DNA from: Lentisphaerota bacterium | Lineage (GTDB): Bacteria; Verrucomicrobiota; Kiritimatiellia; UBA8416; VGWI01 | Direction: 5' to 3' | Assembly (NCBI GenBank): GCA_016873655.1 | Contig: VGWI01000010.1 | Coordinates: 1 to 49,259 of the forward strand | DNA length: 49,259 nucleotides | Shown: piece by piece, positions 17,377 to 31,063 of the stretch | Layout: each line of letters starts with the position of its first letter | Position numbering within the stretch: position 1 is the first letter of the stretch | Translations under genes and position numbers: made by a program | Notes under the pieces: model-generated | Told to the model about the DNA's origin: nothing | Databases searched by the model: none | What the model saw: the letters and a program-made list of their open reading frames with translations, nothing else

Positions 17377-18659
17377 CCGGCATGCCTGAAACACCTTCCT
17401 CCGGATTCGAAGTCCGTTCACTCGGACACTGCGCGTTCGATTCGCCGGTGCCGGTCCGTCACTTCGTTGACGAGTCCCGGCGCGTCCTCGCCAATCCCGA
17501 GGTGGGCCCCGGCGGCATCCCGCCGTCCGCACCCACCCTCGAAGCTGCCGGACCGCGCCGCAGACTGTTCTTCGATCCCGCCGCAACGCGAGCCGCAATC
17601 GTGACCTGCGGCGGGCTTTGCCCGGGCCTGAACGATGTCGTGCGCGCCGTGACAATGGTTCTCTGGCACCGTTACGGAGTCCGCGAGGTGCTCGGCATCC
17701 GCTACGGCTATGCCGGCATGGTGCCCGGCACCGCGCATCCGCCGCTCCAGCTCACTCCCGAGAGGGTGGAAGACATTCACCAGAACGGCGGCACGATCCT
17801 CGGTTCCTCGCGCGGACCTCAGAAGGAGGAAGCGATGCTCGAATTCCTCGCCGCCCACCGGGTCGACATCCTCTTCACAATAGGCGGCGACGGGACACTG
17901 CGCGGAGCGCTTGCGCTGGAACAGGAAGCAGCGCGCCGGGGCCGGACTCTCTCCGTGATCGGCATTCCGAAGACGATAGACAACGACATATCCTGGACCG
18001 ACCGCACGTTCGGGTTCGAAACGGCTGTTGAAATGAGCCGCCTGCCGATCCGCGGCGCGCACATGGAAGCCAAGGGCGTGGATAACGGCATCGGCCTCGT
18101 CAAACTCATGGGCCGCGAGTCCGGGTTCGTGGCCGCCTGCGCCTCGCTGGCATCGAGCGACGTCAACCTGGTGCTCGTCCCGGAAGTCCCGTTCTCCGCG
18201 GCCCGCATCCTGGCGTGGCTGGAGGGACGCCTCGAGCGGAAAGCGCACGCGGTGATAGTCGTCGCCGAAGGCGCAGGCCAGGACATGGTCGCCGCGGCAG
18301 GCAGGGATGCTTCGGGCAACGCGAACCTTGGCGACATCGGCCCGCACCTGAGGGACCTCATCTCGCGCCATTTCAGGGGTGACCGCCCGAAGGCGTCGGT
18401 AAAGTACATAGACCCCTCGTACACGATCCGCAGCGCCCCGGCAAACGCCGACGATTCGGTCTTCTGCTTCGAACTGGCCGAACGCGCGGTGCACGCGGGT
18501 ATGGCCGGCAGGAGCGGGATGCTCGTCTCGCACCTGAACGGCCGATACGTGCACGTGCCGATCGCCATGGCCGTCGCCGCGCGCAAGAAGATAGACCCCG
18601 CCGGTTCGCTGTGGCAGAGCGTGCTGAACAACACCGGCCAGCCGGCGGAACTGGTTTGA
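17373..18659 (+). CDS. pfkA: 6-phosphofructokinase, atypical ATP-type with Lys at position 124
   Basis: This glycolytic kinase acts on fructose 6-phosphate. The protein has 428 residues from a GTG overlapping the previous stop; ATG at 17382 is an alternative. Motifs are TCGGLCPGLNDVVRA, TIGGDGTLRGA (G174, the position that is Gly in ATP enzymes and Asp in PPi enzymes), GIPKTIDNDI (K200, equivalent to E. coli G124; catalytic D203) and LMGRESGF. The Gly-plus-Lys combination is the known pattern of the plant/trypanosome-like clade, members of which use ATP though related to PPi enzymes. It also has the long N-terminal extension of that clade. ATP use is therefore likely but needs an assay. Confidence 0.9.
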   Translation: MTGMPETPSSGFEVRSLGHCAFDSPVPVRHFVDESRRVLANPEVGPGGIPPSAPTLEAAGPRRRLFFDPAATRAAIVTCGGLCPGLNDVVRAVTMVLWHRYGVREVLGIRYGYAGMVPGTAHPPLQLTPERVEDIHQNGGTILGSSRGPQKEEAMLEFLAAHRVDILFTIGGDGTLRGALALEQEAARRGRTLSVIGIPKTIDNDISWTDRTFGFETAVEMSRLPIRGAHMEAKGVDNGIGLVKLMGRESGFVAACASLASSDVNLVLVPEVPFSAARILAWLEGRLERKAHAVIVVAEGAGQDMVAAAGRDASGNANLGDIGPHLRDLISRHFRGDRPKASVKYIDPSYTIRSAPANADDSVFCFELAERAVHAGMAGRSGMLVSHLNGRYVHVPIAMAVAARKKIDPAGSLWQSVLNNTGQPAELV

Positions 18660-18693
18660 TAACCGGTTGCGTCCGGCGTACCATCACCGCGCA

Positions 18694-19299
18694 ATGAAAG
18701 TGGAACTTCTGGCCATAACACCCGACCCCGAACGGCTGATAGAACTTGCCGCCCGCACCTGCTACCAGAGCGCCGGCGGCGAGAGCTCCACGCCGCTTCT
18801 GCCGCGCCTGCTGGCCTCCGGCCACCTGTCCCCGTTCGAACACGCTTCAGCGACATTCCGCATCTCAGGCTGCTCGCGCGCGATGACCCACCAGCTCGTC
18901 CGCCACCGTCTCATGTCCGTCTGCCAGAAAAGCCAGCGCTACGTGCGCGAGGACAGTTTCGACTACGTGGTTCCGCCGGACATGGCCGGGCCGCTGCGCG
19001 AGGAGTTCGCCGCCGACATGGAGACAATCAGAAGCATGTACTGCAAGTGGCGGGAACGCGGGGTCAAGAAGGAGGACGCGCGCTACGTGCTCCCCAACGC
19101 CTGCGCAACGGAGATAGTCATCACCGCGAACTTCCGCGAGTTCCGCCACATTTTCACCATGCGCTGCGCCCCGGCGGCGCAGTGGGAAATCCGCGAAGCG
19201 TGCATGCTGATGCTCTCCGAATTGAACAGGCTCGCGCCGGGAGTCTTCGCCGACCTCGCCCGCGAGTTCGGCGCACAGAACAGGGGAGAGAAGGAATGA
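18694..19299 (+). CDS. thyX: Flavin-dependent thymidylate synthase
   Basis: ThyX makes dTMP from dUMP using FAD, NADPH and methylene-THF, releasing THF rather than dihydrofolate. The 201-residue protein has the signature in QLVRHRLMSVCQKSQRY (R70, H71, R72, S75, S80, R82), with Cys where many have Asn. It also has the FAD/dUMP region LPNACATEIVITANFREFRHIF followed by RCAPAAQWEIR. The start ATG is 34 bases after pfkA with no clear ribosome site. The end overlaps the downstream one-carbon gene by ATGA at 19296-19299. The same window also encodes a ThyA homologue at 8037-9035. Confidence 0.95.
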   Translation: MKVELLAITPDPERLIELAARTCYQSAGGESSTPLLPRLLASGHLSPFEHASATFRISGCSRAMTHQLVRHRLMSVCQKSQRYVREDSFDYVVPPDMAGPLREEFAADMETIRSMYCKWRERGVKKEDARYVLPNACATEIVITANFREFRHIFTMRCAPAAQWEIREACMLMLSELNRLAPGVFADLAREFGAQNRGEKE

Positions 19300-21134
19300 G
19301 CGAGGACGCAAACAAGCTGCGCGACGCCCTGCTGGAACGCATCGTCATCTTCGACGGCGCGATCGGGACGGAAATCTACAAGCGCCACTTCTTCATCAAT
19401 CAGTCTTTCGAAAGCCTCTCCCTCTCCAACCCGGAAGTGATCCTCGAAATCCACTCTTCCTACCGCGACGCCGGCGCGGAAGTGCTGACGACCAACAGCT
19501 ACGGCGCGAACTACGTCTCCCTCTCCAGGTTCGGGCTCGGCGAACGCGTCCGCGAAATCAACCAGCGCGCCGTGGAACTGGCCCGCATGGCCGGTGGCGC
19601 CGATACGCTCATCGCCGGCTCCGCCGGGCCGATAGGCGATACGCCCCACGATACCGGGATGGACGAGGATCGGCGCACTGACATGCTCACGGAACAGGTG
19701 GAGGTCCTTCGCGCGGCCGGGGCCGATTTCATCATCTTCGAAACCCTCGCATCTGTGCGCGACGTGAAGACCGCGGCCGAGGCCGCGGCCCGCGTTCGGG
19801 CCCCTTACGTCCTCAGTCTCTCGGTTGACCGCCTCGGCGAATCGTCGCGCGGCGAGACGATGGCCCAGCTCCTTCAACCGGTCCGCGCCGCCGCTTTCGC
19901 CCCGACCGCACTCGGCATCAACTGCGGCGAAGGCCCGGAAAGTTCCCTGGCGGCGCTGGAAATCCTCGTCAGGCAGGCGGACCTGCCGATCATTGTCCAG
20001 CCGAACGCCGGCGTGCCGAAGCATGTGGAGGGACGCACACTCTACATGACCAGCCCGGAGTACTTCTCCACCTACGCCATGCGCTATGCCGACCTCGGCG
20101 CGCGCGGCGTCGGCGGCTGCTGCGGAACCGGGCCTGACCACATACGCAGCCTCGCGGCGGGAATCCGGCCGAAACGCGCTGGCGGTTTCTCGGGCAGGAT
20201 CAAGGCGCCGGACTCGGGGGAGAAAGCCGCCCTAAAACCAGCCGCCCCGACAGCGGAGAAATCCGCCCTGGGCGCGAAGCTCGCCGCGCGCGAATGGATC
20301 GCGACGGTCGAGATTGTCCCGCCGCGCGGATACGACCTGTCGGACGTCCTTGCCAAATCGGCCGCCTGCCGCGAGGCAGGCGTGGACGCGATCAATATCC
20401 CGGACGGCCCGCGCGCAAGCTCACGCATCTCCCCGATCGTCACCGCCGCCCGGATTCTCGATGCCGGCATCGAGCCGATCCTTCATTTCTGCTGCCGCGA
20501 CAAGAACCTTATCGGCATGCAGGCGGACCTGCTCGGCTGCGCCGCGCTCGGCATCCGCAACATCCTGTTCATCACCGGCGATCCGCCGAAACTCGGCGAC
20601 TACCCGTTCGCATCGGGCGTGTTCGACGCGGACTCCGTGGATATGGCGGGCATTCAGGCCCGGCTGAACCGCGGCGTCGACCTCGGGGGAAAACCGATTG
20701 ATCCGCCCACGATGACCCTCATAGGCGTCGGCGCGGACCCGAACGCGATAGACATGGAGCGCGAAATACGGCGGACGCGCGCAAAGGTCGAGGCGGGCGC
20801 GGAGTTCATCATCACGCAGCCTGTCTTCGCTCCGGAGGCGCTGCTGCGTTTTCTGGAAGCCATTTCGGCCTTCCGCGTGCCGGTCATCGCCGGTATCTGG
20901 CCGCTGGCCAGCTACCGTAACGCGGAATTCATGAAGAACGAGGTGCCGGGCGTCACGGTGCCCGACACGATCATGCGGCGAATGGCCGCCGCCAAGTCAC
21001 GCGAGGACCAGAAGGCCGAGGGCATCACTATCGCCAGGGAATGCGTAACCGCGATACGGCCCCACCTGCAGGGCGTACAGGTCAGCGCGCCGTTCGGCAA
21101 CGTGCAGACGGCGCTCGCGGTGCTGGCCGGCTGA
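19296..21134 (+). CDS. Bifunctional homocysteine S-methyltransferase / methylenetetrahydrofolate reductase (YitJ-like)
   Basis: The 612-residue fusion has the same architecture and length class as Bacillus YitJ. Residues 1-295 form a homocysteine methyltransferase barrel with zinc ligands C210 (LGINCGEGP) and C275-C276 (GVGGCCGTGP), and the opening VIFDGAIGTEIYK. A linker at about 300-325 leads to the FAD-dependent reductase (EIVPPRGYDLSDV, NIPDGPRASSRI, ILFITGDPP, EFIITQPVF, PVIAGIWPLAS). Together they could make methyl-THF and methylate homocysteine; the methyl donor of such fusions in vivo is uncertain. It is coupled by ATGA to thyX, which competes for the same methylene-THF. No cobalamin domain is present. 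Confidence 0.92.
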   Translation: MSEDANKLRDALLERIVIFDGAIGTEIYKRHFFINQSFESLSLSNPEVILEIHSSYRDAGAEVLTTNSYGANYVSLSRFGLGERVREINQRAVELARMAGGADTLIAGSAGPIGDTPHDTGMDEDRRTDMLTEQVEVLRAAGADFIIFETLASVRDVKTAAEAAARVRAPYVLSLSVDRLGESSRGETMAQLLQPVRAAAFAPTALGINCGEGPESSLAALEILVRQADLPIIVQPNAGVPKHVEGRTLYMTSPEYFSTYAMRYADLGARGVGGCCGTGPDHIRSLAAGIRPKRAGGFSGRIKAPDSGEKAALKPAAPTAEKSALGAKLAAREWIATVEIVPPRGYDLSDVLAKSAACREAGVDAINIPDGPRASSRISPIVTAARILDAGIEPILHFCCRDKNLIGMQADLLGCAALGIRNILFITGDPPKLGDYPFASGVFDADSVDMAGIQARLNRGVDLGGKPIDPPTMTLIGVGADPNAIDMEREIRRTRAKVEAGAEFIITQPVFAPEALLRFLEAISAFRVPVIAGIWPLASYRNAEFMKNEVPGVTVPDTIMRRMAAAKSREDQKAEGITIARECVTAIRPHLQGVQVSAPFGNVQTALAVLAG

Positions 21135-21149
21135 AACCGGGATTTGAAA

Positions 21150-22736
21150 ATGACCCACCCTTCACAGACCGCAGAGGCCGCGTTTCACCACAACGTCGCC
21201 GCCGACTACCCCGATTGCCTGCGCGACGAATCACGCATGGCTGGCCGGGCGGATTCAGTCTCATTCCCGACTGACGAGGCGGAACTTGCCGACCACCTCG
21301 CGGCCGCACACGCGGCCGGAATGCAGGTCACCGTCCAGGGGGCCAGAACCGGCATAGCCGGCGGCTCGGTCCCGAACGGCGGCCACGTGATCAATCTCGC
21401 CGGCATGAATCGCGTGATGGGCGTGCGCCCGAACCCGCACGGGAAGAGCTGGCTGCTGACGGTTGAGCCGGGCGTGGCGCTCTCGGTGCTCCGCGACGGC
21501 GTTCGCCGCCGCGAGTTCGACACCGCAGGCTGGCCCGCCGATTCCATCCGGCACCTCGATGCATTCCGCGCCGAACAGGAACATTTCTTCGCGCCGGACC
21601 CGACCGAGACATCGGCTTCGGCAGGCGGCATGGCAGCATGCAACGCTTCGGGCGCCCAGTCGCTGCTTTACGGCCCCACCCGCGCACATATCCATGCCGC
21701 GCGCGTGGTCCTCGCGCGCGGACACGTTCTGGACCTGGCGCGCGGCCGCGAACGCTGCCGCGGCCGGGCTTTCAATGTCGTCTCCACCTGCGGTTCGCAC
21801 TACGCAGGCGCCGCGCCGCAATACCGAATGCCTGCCGTCAAGAACGCCGCCGGCTACTACGCAAGCGACGACATGGACCTGCTGGATATCTTCATCGGAA
21901 GCGATGGGACCCTCGGCGTCTTTTCCATGCTCACGCTGAACCTCCTGCCCGCTCCGCGCGTGCGCTGGGGCGTAACGGCGTTTCTCGGCGATGACTCGAG
22001 GCTGTGCGACCTGGTGACAAGGCTGCGCGGGGTGTCGCCGCGCCCCGCGGCGATCGAGTACTTCGACGGCCGCGCGCTTGACCTCTTGCGCCGCCGGATC
22101 TCCGCCGGCTCGGTCTCGGATATCCCCGCCCCGCCCGCCGGCGCCGCGGCGGCGCTCTATACAGAGTTCCACGGCGCGACGGAGGCCGAGGCCGAGGCCG
22201 GAGCACTCGCCTTCGCAGGACTCCTTCCGGACCACGGCGGAAGCGAGGATGCAACATGGTTCGCGGAGGACATTGCGGAGATGGAGAAATTGAAAGCGTT
22301 CCGCCACGCGGTGCCGGAATCCGTGAACTCGGAGATAGACGCACGGCGGAAATCGGACCCCGGCATCACCAAGCTGGGAACGGATCTCGCGGTTCCCGAT
22401 GCGTACCTCGGCGAAATGCTGGCGTTGTACCGGAACGACCTCGGGAAGACCGGGCTCGACCACGTGAGCTTCGGCCACATCGGGAACAACCACGTCCACG
22501 TGAACATTCTTCCCGGCAGCATGGACGACTACCGGCGCGGCAAGGAACTGTACCTGCGCTGGGCGCGGAAAGCGGTCTCAGTCGGCGGCACGGTCTCGGC
22601 TGAACACGGTATCGGCAAGCTCAAGAAGGATATGCTTCACATAATGTACGGCGATTCCGGCATCGCCGAAATGCGCCGCGTCCGCCGCATCTTCGATCCC
22701 GACCACACCCTCAACCACGGCAACCTGTTCGATTGA
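21150..22736 (+). CDS. FAD-linked oxidoreductase (glycolate oxidase GlcD / D-lactate dehydrogenase-like)
   Basis: The 528-residue flavoenzyme has the PCMH-type FAD-binding fold followed by the FAD-oxidase C-terminal domain. The pyrophosphate loop is VQGARTGIAGGSVPNGG, and GSDGTLGVFSMLTL lies between the domains. The C-terminal active-site strings are HIGNNHVHVNILP and GTVSAEHGIGKLKKDML, which carry the metal/substrate His residues of D-2-hydroxyacid dehydrogenases. The acceptor (quinone, cytochrome or electron-transfer flavoprotein) is unknown, and no GlcE/GlcF partners follow. The ATG at 21150 is 15 bases after the preceding gene, and a TTG two codons earlier is possible. Confidence 0.88.
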   Translation: MTHPSQTAEAAFHHNVAADYPDCLRDESRMAGRADSVSFPTDEAELADHLAAAHAAGMQVTVQGARTGIAGGSVPNGGHVINLAGMNRVMGVRPNPHGKSWLLTVEPGVALSVLRDGVRRREFDTAGWPADSIRHLDAFRAEQEHFFAPDPTETSASAGGMAACNASGAQSLLYGPTRAHIHAARVVLARGHVLDLARGRERCRGRAFNVVSTCGSHYAGAAPQYRMPAVKNAAGYYASDDMDLLDIFIGSDGTLGVFSMLTLNLLPAPRVRWGVTAFLGDDSRLCDLVTRLRGVSPRPAAIEYFDGRALDLLRRRISAGSVSDIPAPPAGAAAALYTEFHGATEAEAEAGALAFAGLLPDHGGSEDATWFAEDIAEMEKLKAFRHAVPESVNSEIDARRKSDPGITKLGTDLAVPDAYLGEMLALYRNDLGKTGLDHVSFGHIGNNHVHVNILPGSMDDYRRGKELYLRWARKAVSVGGTVSAEHGIGKLKKDMLHIMYGDSGIAEMRRVRRIFDPDHTLNHGNLFD

Positions 22737-22796
22737 GCGGCGGTTCGACCCGAGACTCTCTCTGTTGAGCGGCAAGTCCAGCCGCGCACTGGCGCG

Positions 22797-23690
22797 TCAT
22801 CTCCTGATCAGCAGACCCTCTCCGGCTTCCTCGATCTCGACAAAGACCGGGCGCTCCTCAGGCGTGTTGTTGGGAGCGTGAAAGGTAAGCATCAGGCGAC
22901 CGTCAAACGTCTTGAAGACCATGCCGTGACCGCCATCCTCGGCCCACAAGGGCTTGTCTTCCTGCTTCCAGGGGCCCGTGACATTTCCGGTTTCAGATCG
23001 GGCCAGCCCCATTGCGTATCCCCTGGCGCCCATGCTGGACCACAACATGACCAGTGTCCCTCCGGCCAAACGATGGAGAAACGGGCCGTCTGTGACGTAT
23101 GTCGGGAAGCGGTACTTTGAGCCTTCATCAGGCCAGTCCGACTGCTTGACCCAGGGCCCTTCCGACGCATTGAACAGAAAGACCGGCAAGCCGGCCGGTT
23201 GCTTCAGGTCCGGAGACAACCGCAAGGCGTAGATGGCGCCGTTGTGCACCTGAACCCACTCGTGGCAGAAAACGATCCACGGATGCCCATCACGGTCCAC
23301 GTGGAGTGTGCCGTCGAGACATTGCCAGTCAGCCGGCGTGATCGGGCGGTCCGTCAGGGGTTCGTACGGACCGGAAACGCAGGCCGACACGAGAATCTGG
23401 GTTCCCCGATATCGTTTTTCGGTCTTGAACGAAGCGAACATGTAGAAACGGTCATTGAAGCGATGCACTTCCGGCGCCCAGAAATTCGTTGTACCCCAGA
23501 ATCCCGCCGGAGGTCTGAATGCCGCCACGGGCCCAGCCCATTCGGAAAGGTCGCGGCTCCTGTAACAGTCGAACCCGGTTCCTTTTCCCCGCCAGCAGTT
23601 GGCGTCCGTCGTTCCGAAAAGGTAATACAAGCCTTCGTCTGCCATCGGAACAACGAACGGATCCCTGATTTGTATTTCTCCTATCTTCAT
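22797..23690 (-). CDS. Glycoside hydrolase family 43-like enzyme
   Basis: The 297-residue five-bladed beta-propeller glycosidase has the GH43 catalytic triad positions: D10 (QIRDPFVV), D126 (CLDGTLHVD) and E177 (ASEGPWVK). The typical WAPEV string is at 71-75. There is no signal peptide, so an intracellular role on imported arabino- or xylo-oligosaccharides is plausible; family members also act on other furanosides or pyranosides. The ATG at 23690 has GGAGGGGAGA upstream, better than the GTG-like start five codons earlier. Codon use looks somewhat less biased to G/C than in neighbours, which could mean later acquisition. Confidence 0.85.
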   Translation of the reverse strand: MKIGEIQIRDPFVVPMADEGLYYLFGTTDANCWRGKGTGFDCYRSRDLSEWAGPVAAFRPPAGFWGTTNFWAPEVHRFNDRFYMFASFKTEKRYRGTQILVSACVSGPYEPLTDRPITPADWQCLDGTLHVDRDGHPWIVFCHEWVQVHNGAIYALRLSPDLKQPAGLPVFLFNASEGPWVKQSDWPDEGSKYRFPTYVTDGPFLHRLAGGTLVMLWSSMGARGYAMGLARSETGNVTGPWKQEDKPLWAEDGGHGMVFKTFDGRLMLTFHAPNNTPEERPVFVEIEEAGEGLLIRR

Positions 23691-23806
23691 CGTCTCCCCT
23701 CCCAAAGCGGATCTACTCGGTCACAGTCCGCTACAGATCGCCGAATCACATCTCGCGCCCTGACAAAGCTCTCTGCCATCCTATTGTCCAACGAGGCTCC
23801 CGCCGC

Positions 23807-24670
23807 TCAATCGACCCGGATCAGTGGCGTCTGTTTGTCGTCGCCCGCAACCGGCCTGCCGGGAGTTCCCTGGCTGGCGCCGTACAGGAAACGCCGGCGG
23901 AATGCCTCAATGCCGATTTCACCGAGACCCAGAATGTGCATGAGTTCTCCAGTATCAGAGAAGTCCAGCCGCTGCCGGGGATTGTAGTACGTGAAGGCGG
24001 CCTTCCACGCCGGGCCGAAGATGGGGTGCGCGAGGGCGGCGTCCTCAAATGCCGCGTCTCCTCCCTTGACGGTGAGATAGGCATTGGCGTCACGGATCTT
24101 GACGTAATGTGTCTGCCGTTTGGTGTACGCAAGGGCCTCGCCGGTGGTCTGGTTCTCGTTCCAGTCGCTGTGCTGCACAACGTGGATCCGCTTGACCGTG
24201 TCGACATTGAGAGCTTCGTCCTTGATCCTCCTCACAACTGCGGCCGTGATGTCGGATTGTCCGCCCTCCTTTACCCATACATCACCGCCGGCCGCCAGAA
24301 CGGCGCTCCAGCGCCTGGCCAGATCTGCCGCCGCCTGCTCACGATTCGCATGGCCGGGGAACCAGCCGCCGCAATCGTTCCACGCGGCGTCCATTACGGC
24401 ATCGGACCCGGAGTTGAAACTCCTGGCGTTCTTTCCATACGCGCCCGACACGGCCACAACGTGATTCCTGATCCACTCCCGTCCGTGAATGGACTCCAGA
24501 AACGTCCTGTCGGCCGCGGCGCTGTGTCCGTCGTCCTTGTCAGGCGCGTGGTCGTAGTGAAGGGACAAGAGGTCCTTCTCCCGGTCGAACTTCCTGCCGC
24601 CGTCACCATCCGCCGCAACAACACCGGCGACCAGAAGCCCGACCATGAACGCAACTGTCAGCTTCTTCAT
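23807..24670 (-). CDS. Secreted protein of unknown function with an Asp-rich N-terminal motif
   Basis: The 287-residue protein is not recognised. The start MKKLTVAFMVGLLVAGVVAA is a signal peptide, with probable cleavage near residue 20. The mature protein opens with LHYDHAPDKDDGH (D40, D44, D46, D47), and later has DVWVKEGGQSDITAAVVRRI and HVVQHSDWNENQT. The order of an Asp cluster followed by a GGDVWV...EGG..SD element loosely recalls nucleoside-hydrolase-like proteins, but I cannot confirm this. An AGGTGGA ribosome site lies just before the ATG at 24670. It is followed by the GH43 gene on the same strand after a 116-base gap, so the pair may form a carbohydrate-related unit. Confidence 0.7.
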   Translation of the reverse strand: MKKLTVAFMVGLLVAGVVAADGDGGRKFDREKDLLSLHYDHAPDKDDGHSAAADRTFLESIHGREWIRNHVVAVSGAYGKNARSFNSGSDAVMDAAWNDCGGWFPGHANREQAAADLARRWSAVLAAGGDVWVKEGGQSDITAAVVRRIKDEALNVDTVKRIHVVQHSDWNENQTTGEALAYTKRQTHYVKIRDANAYLTVKGGDAAFEDAALAHPIFGPAWKAAFTYYNPRQRLDFSDTGELMHILGLGEIGIEAFRRRFLYGASQGTPGRPVAGDDKQTPLIRVD

Positions 24671-24760
24671 TCCACCTGACCCCAAGCCGCACCACCAGGC
24701 AACACCTTCACTCCGACAGATTCCTCCCTGGCATGCGGGGAATCAAGGTTTCAGTTGGCC

Positions 24761-24781
24761 CCGGCCGCGGGTTGCGGCCGG
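24761..24781 (-). other. Strong GC hairpin downstream of ettA
   Basis: Perfect eight-base arms CCGGCCGC and GCGGCCGG enclose a five-base loop, starting 38 bases after the ettA stop on the minus strand. No T-run follows, so it is a stem that may protect or define the 3' end rather than a classic terminator. Confidence 0.45.
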
Positions 24782-24819
24782 AATGGTGGCGAAATGTCAT
24801 CCCGGGCGAGGCGCGCCAG

Positions 24820-26496
<1,677 letters not shown>

Positions 26497-26530
26497 GCGG
26501 GTAAGTGCCTTTCGTTACGGAAGCGGGCGC

Positions 26531-26559
26531 AAGATAGGGGCACGCGGCCCGCCGGTCAA
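26531..26559 (-). promoter_or_regulatory. Sigma70-like promoter for ettA
   Basis: On the minus strand TTGACC (5/6) is followed after exactly 17 bases by TATCTT (4/6). It lies in the 85-base carA-ettA gap. The predicted start of transcription is about 25-30 bases before the ettA ATG. Confidence 0.6.
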
Positions 26560-26581
26560 GCGGTCGTTCGATTCCTGCCTG

Positions 26582-27756
26582 TCACGCTCCGGCTATGAGG
26601 TCCCTGAACGACTTGAAAAGGTAGAACGGATCGTGCGGCCCCGGGCCCGCTTCCGGATGATACTGCACGGAGAAGGCAGGCTCGGCGCGGTGACGCACGC
26701 CCTCGATCGTGTTGTCATTCAGGTTGATGTGTGTGACCTCGACCCTGGCGGCATCAAGGGAGGCGGGATCCACGGAGAAGTTGTGGTTCTGCGACGTTAT
26801 CTCGACTTCACCCGTGGCCAGGTTCCGCACCGGGTGATTGATGCCGTGGTGCCCGAACTTCAGCCTGTAGGTTCGACCGCCAAGCGCCCAGCCGAGAATC
26901 TGGTGGCCCAGGCAGATGCCCATGACCGGCACCTTCCCGACCAGTTCCCTCGTCGCCTCGATGGCGTATGTTACCGCCGCCGGATCCGCCGGGCCGTTCG
27001 ACAGGAAGACCCCGTCCGGACCCATCGCCAGCACCGCCGACGCCGGCGTCTTCGCAGGCACAACCGTCACCGCCATGCCGCTGCGGCGAAGGCCGCGCAG
27101 GATGTTCCACTTTATCCCGAAGTCGTAGGCCACGATCTTCAGGTCAGCGGGCGGCAGCGTCTCTGCGATGCCCCATGACATCGTAAGCCTGCCGTCCGTG
27201 TCCCACTGGTACTCCTTCTCGCAGGTTACGCGCGCGGCGTAGTCCTGGCCGTCGAGGCCCTCCCACTCATTCGCGAGCCGCACGGCCGCCTGCTCGTCCA
27301 CCTTGCCCTCGACCGAGAGGTAGCCTTTCATCGTCCCCTCGTCACGGAGCTTCGAGGCAAGCGCGCGCGTGTCTATGCCATCTATCGCTGGGACACCCGC
27401 CTTCACCAGCGAGTCGCGCAGCGACACAAGGCTGCGCCAGTTGCTGCTCTCGTTGAGGTCGTGGACAATGAACCCGTTCGCAAACAGCCGGCGGGATTCC
27501 ATGTCGTCCATGTTCATGCCGGTATTGCCGATTTCCGGGTAGGTCATCGTTACAAACTGGCCGGCATACGAGGGATCGCTGAGGATCTCCTGGTAGCCGG
27601 ACATGCCGGTGTTGAAAACGACTTCCCCGAGCGCATCGCGGGGCGCGCCGACCGACCGGCCGCGCATGATGGTCCCGTCCGCCAGCGCCAGGAAATCTCG
27701 CTTTTCGCGCTTCTCTTTCCACGCCCAGAGGGCGGCCTTGCGTGAGTCGGGTGCCG

Positions 27757-27760
<4 letters not shown>
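26582..27760 (-). CDS. carA: Carbamoyl-phosphate synthase, small (glutaminase) subunit
   Basis: CarA hydrolyses glutamine and passes ammonia to CarB for carbamoyl phosphate, the precursor of pyrimidines and arginine. The 392-residue protein has the CarA N-terminal half ([31 protein letters not shown]) and a class I glutamine amidotransferase half. That half has nucleophile Cys in [13 protein letters not shown] and the His/Glu pair in [15 protein letters not shown]. The ATG at 27760 overlaps the carB stop as ATGA. The longer upstream frame lies within carB and was not used. In most bacteria carA precedes carB; here the order is reversed. Confidence 0.95.
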
Positions 27761-31059
<3,299 letters not shown>

Positions 31060-31063
31060 CCGG

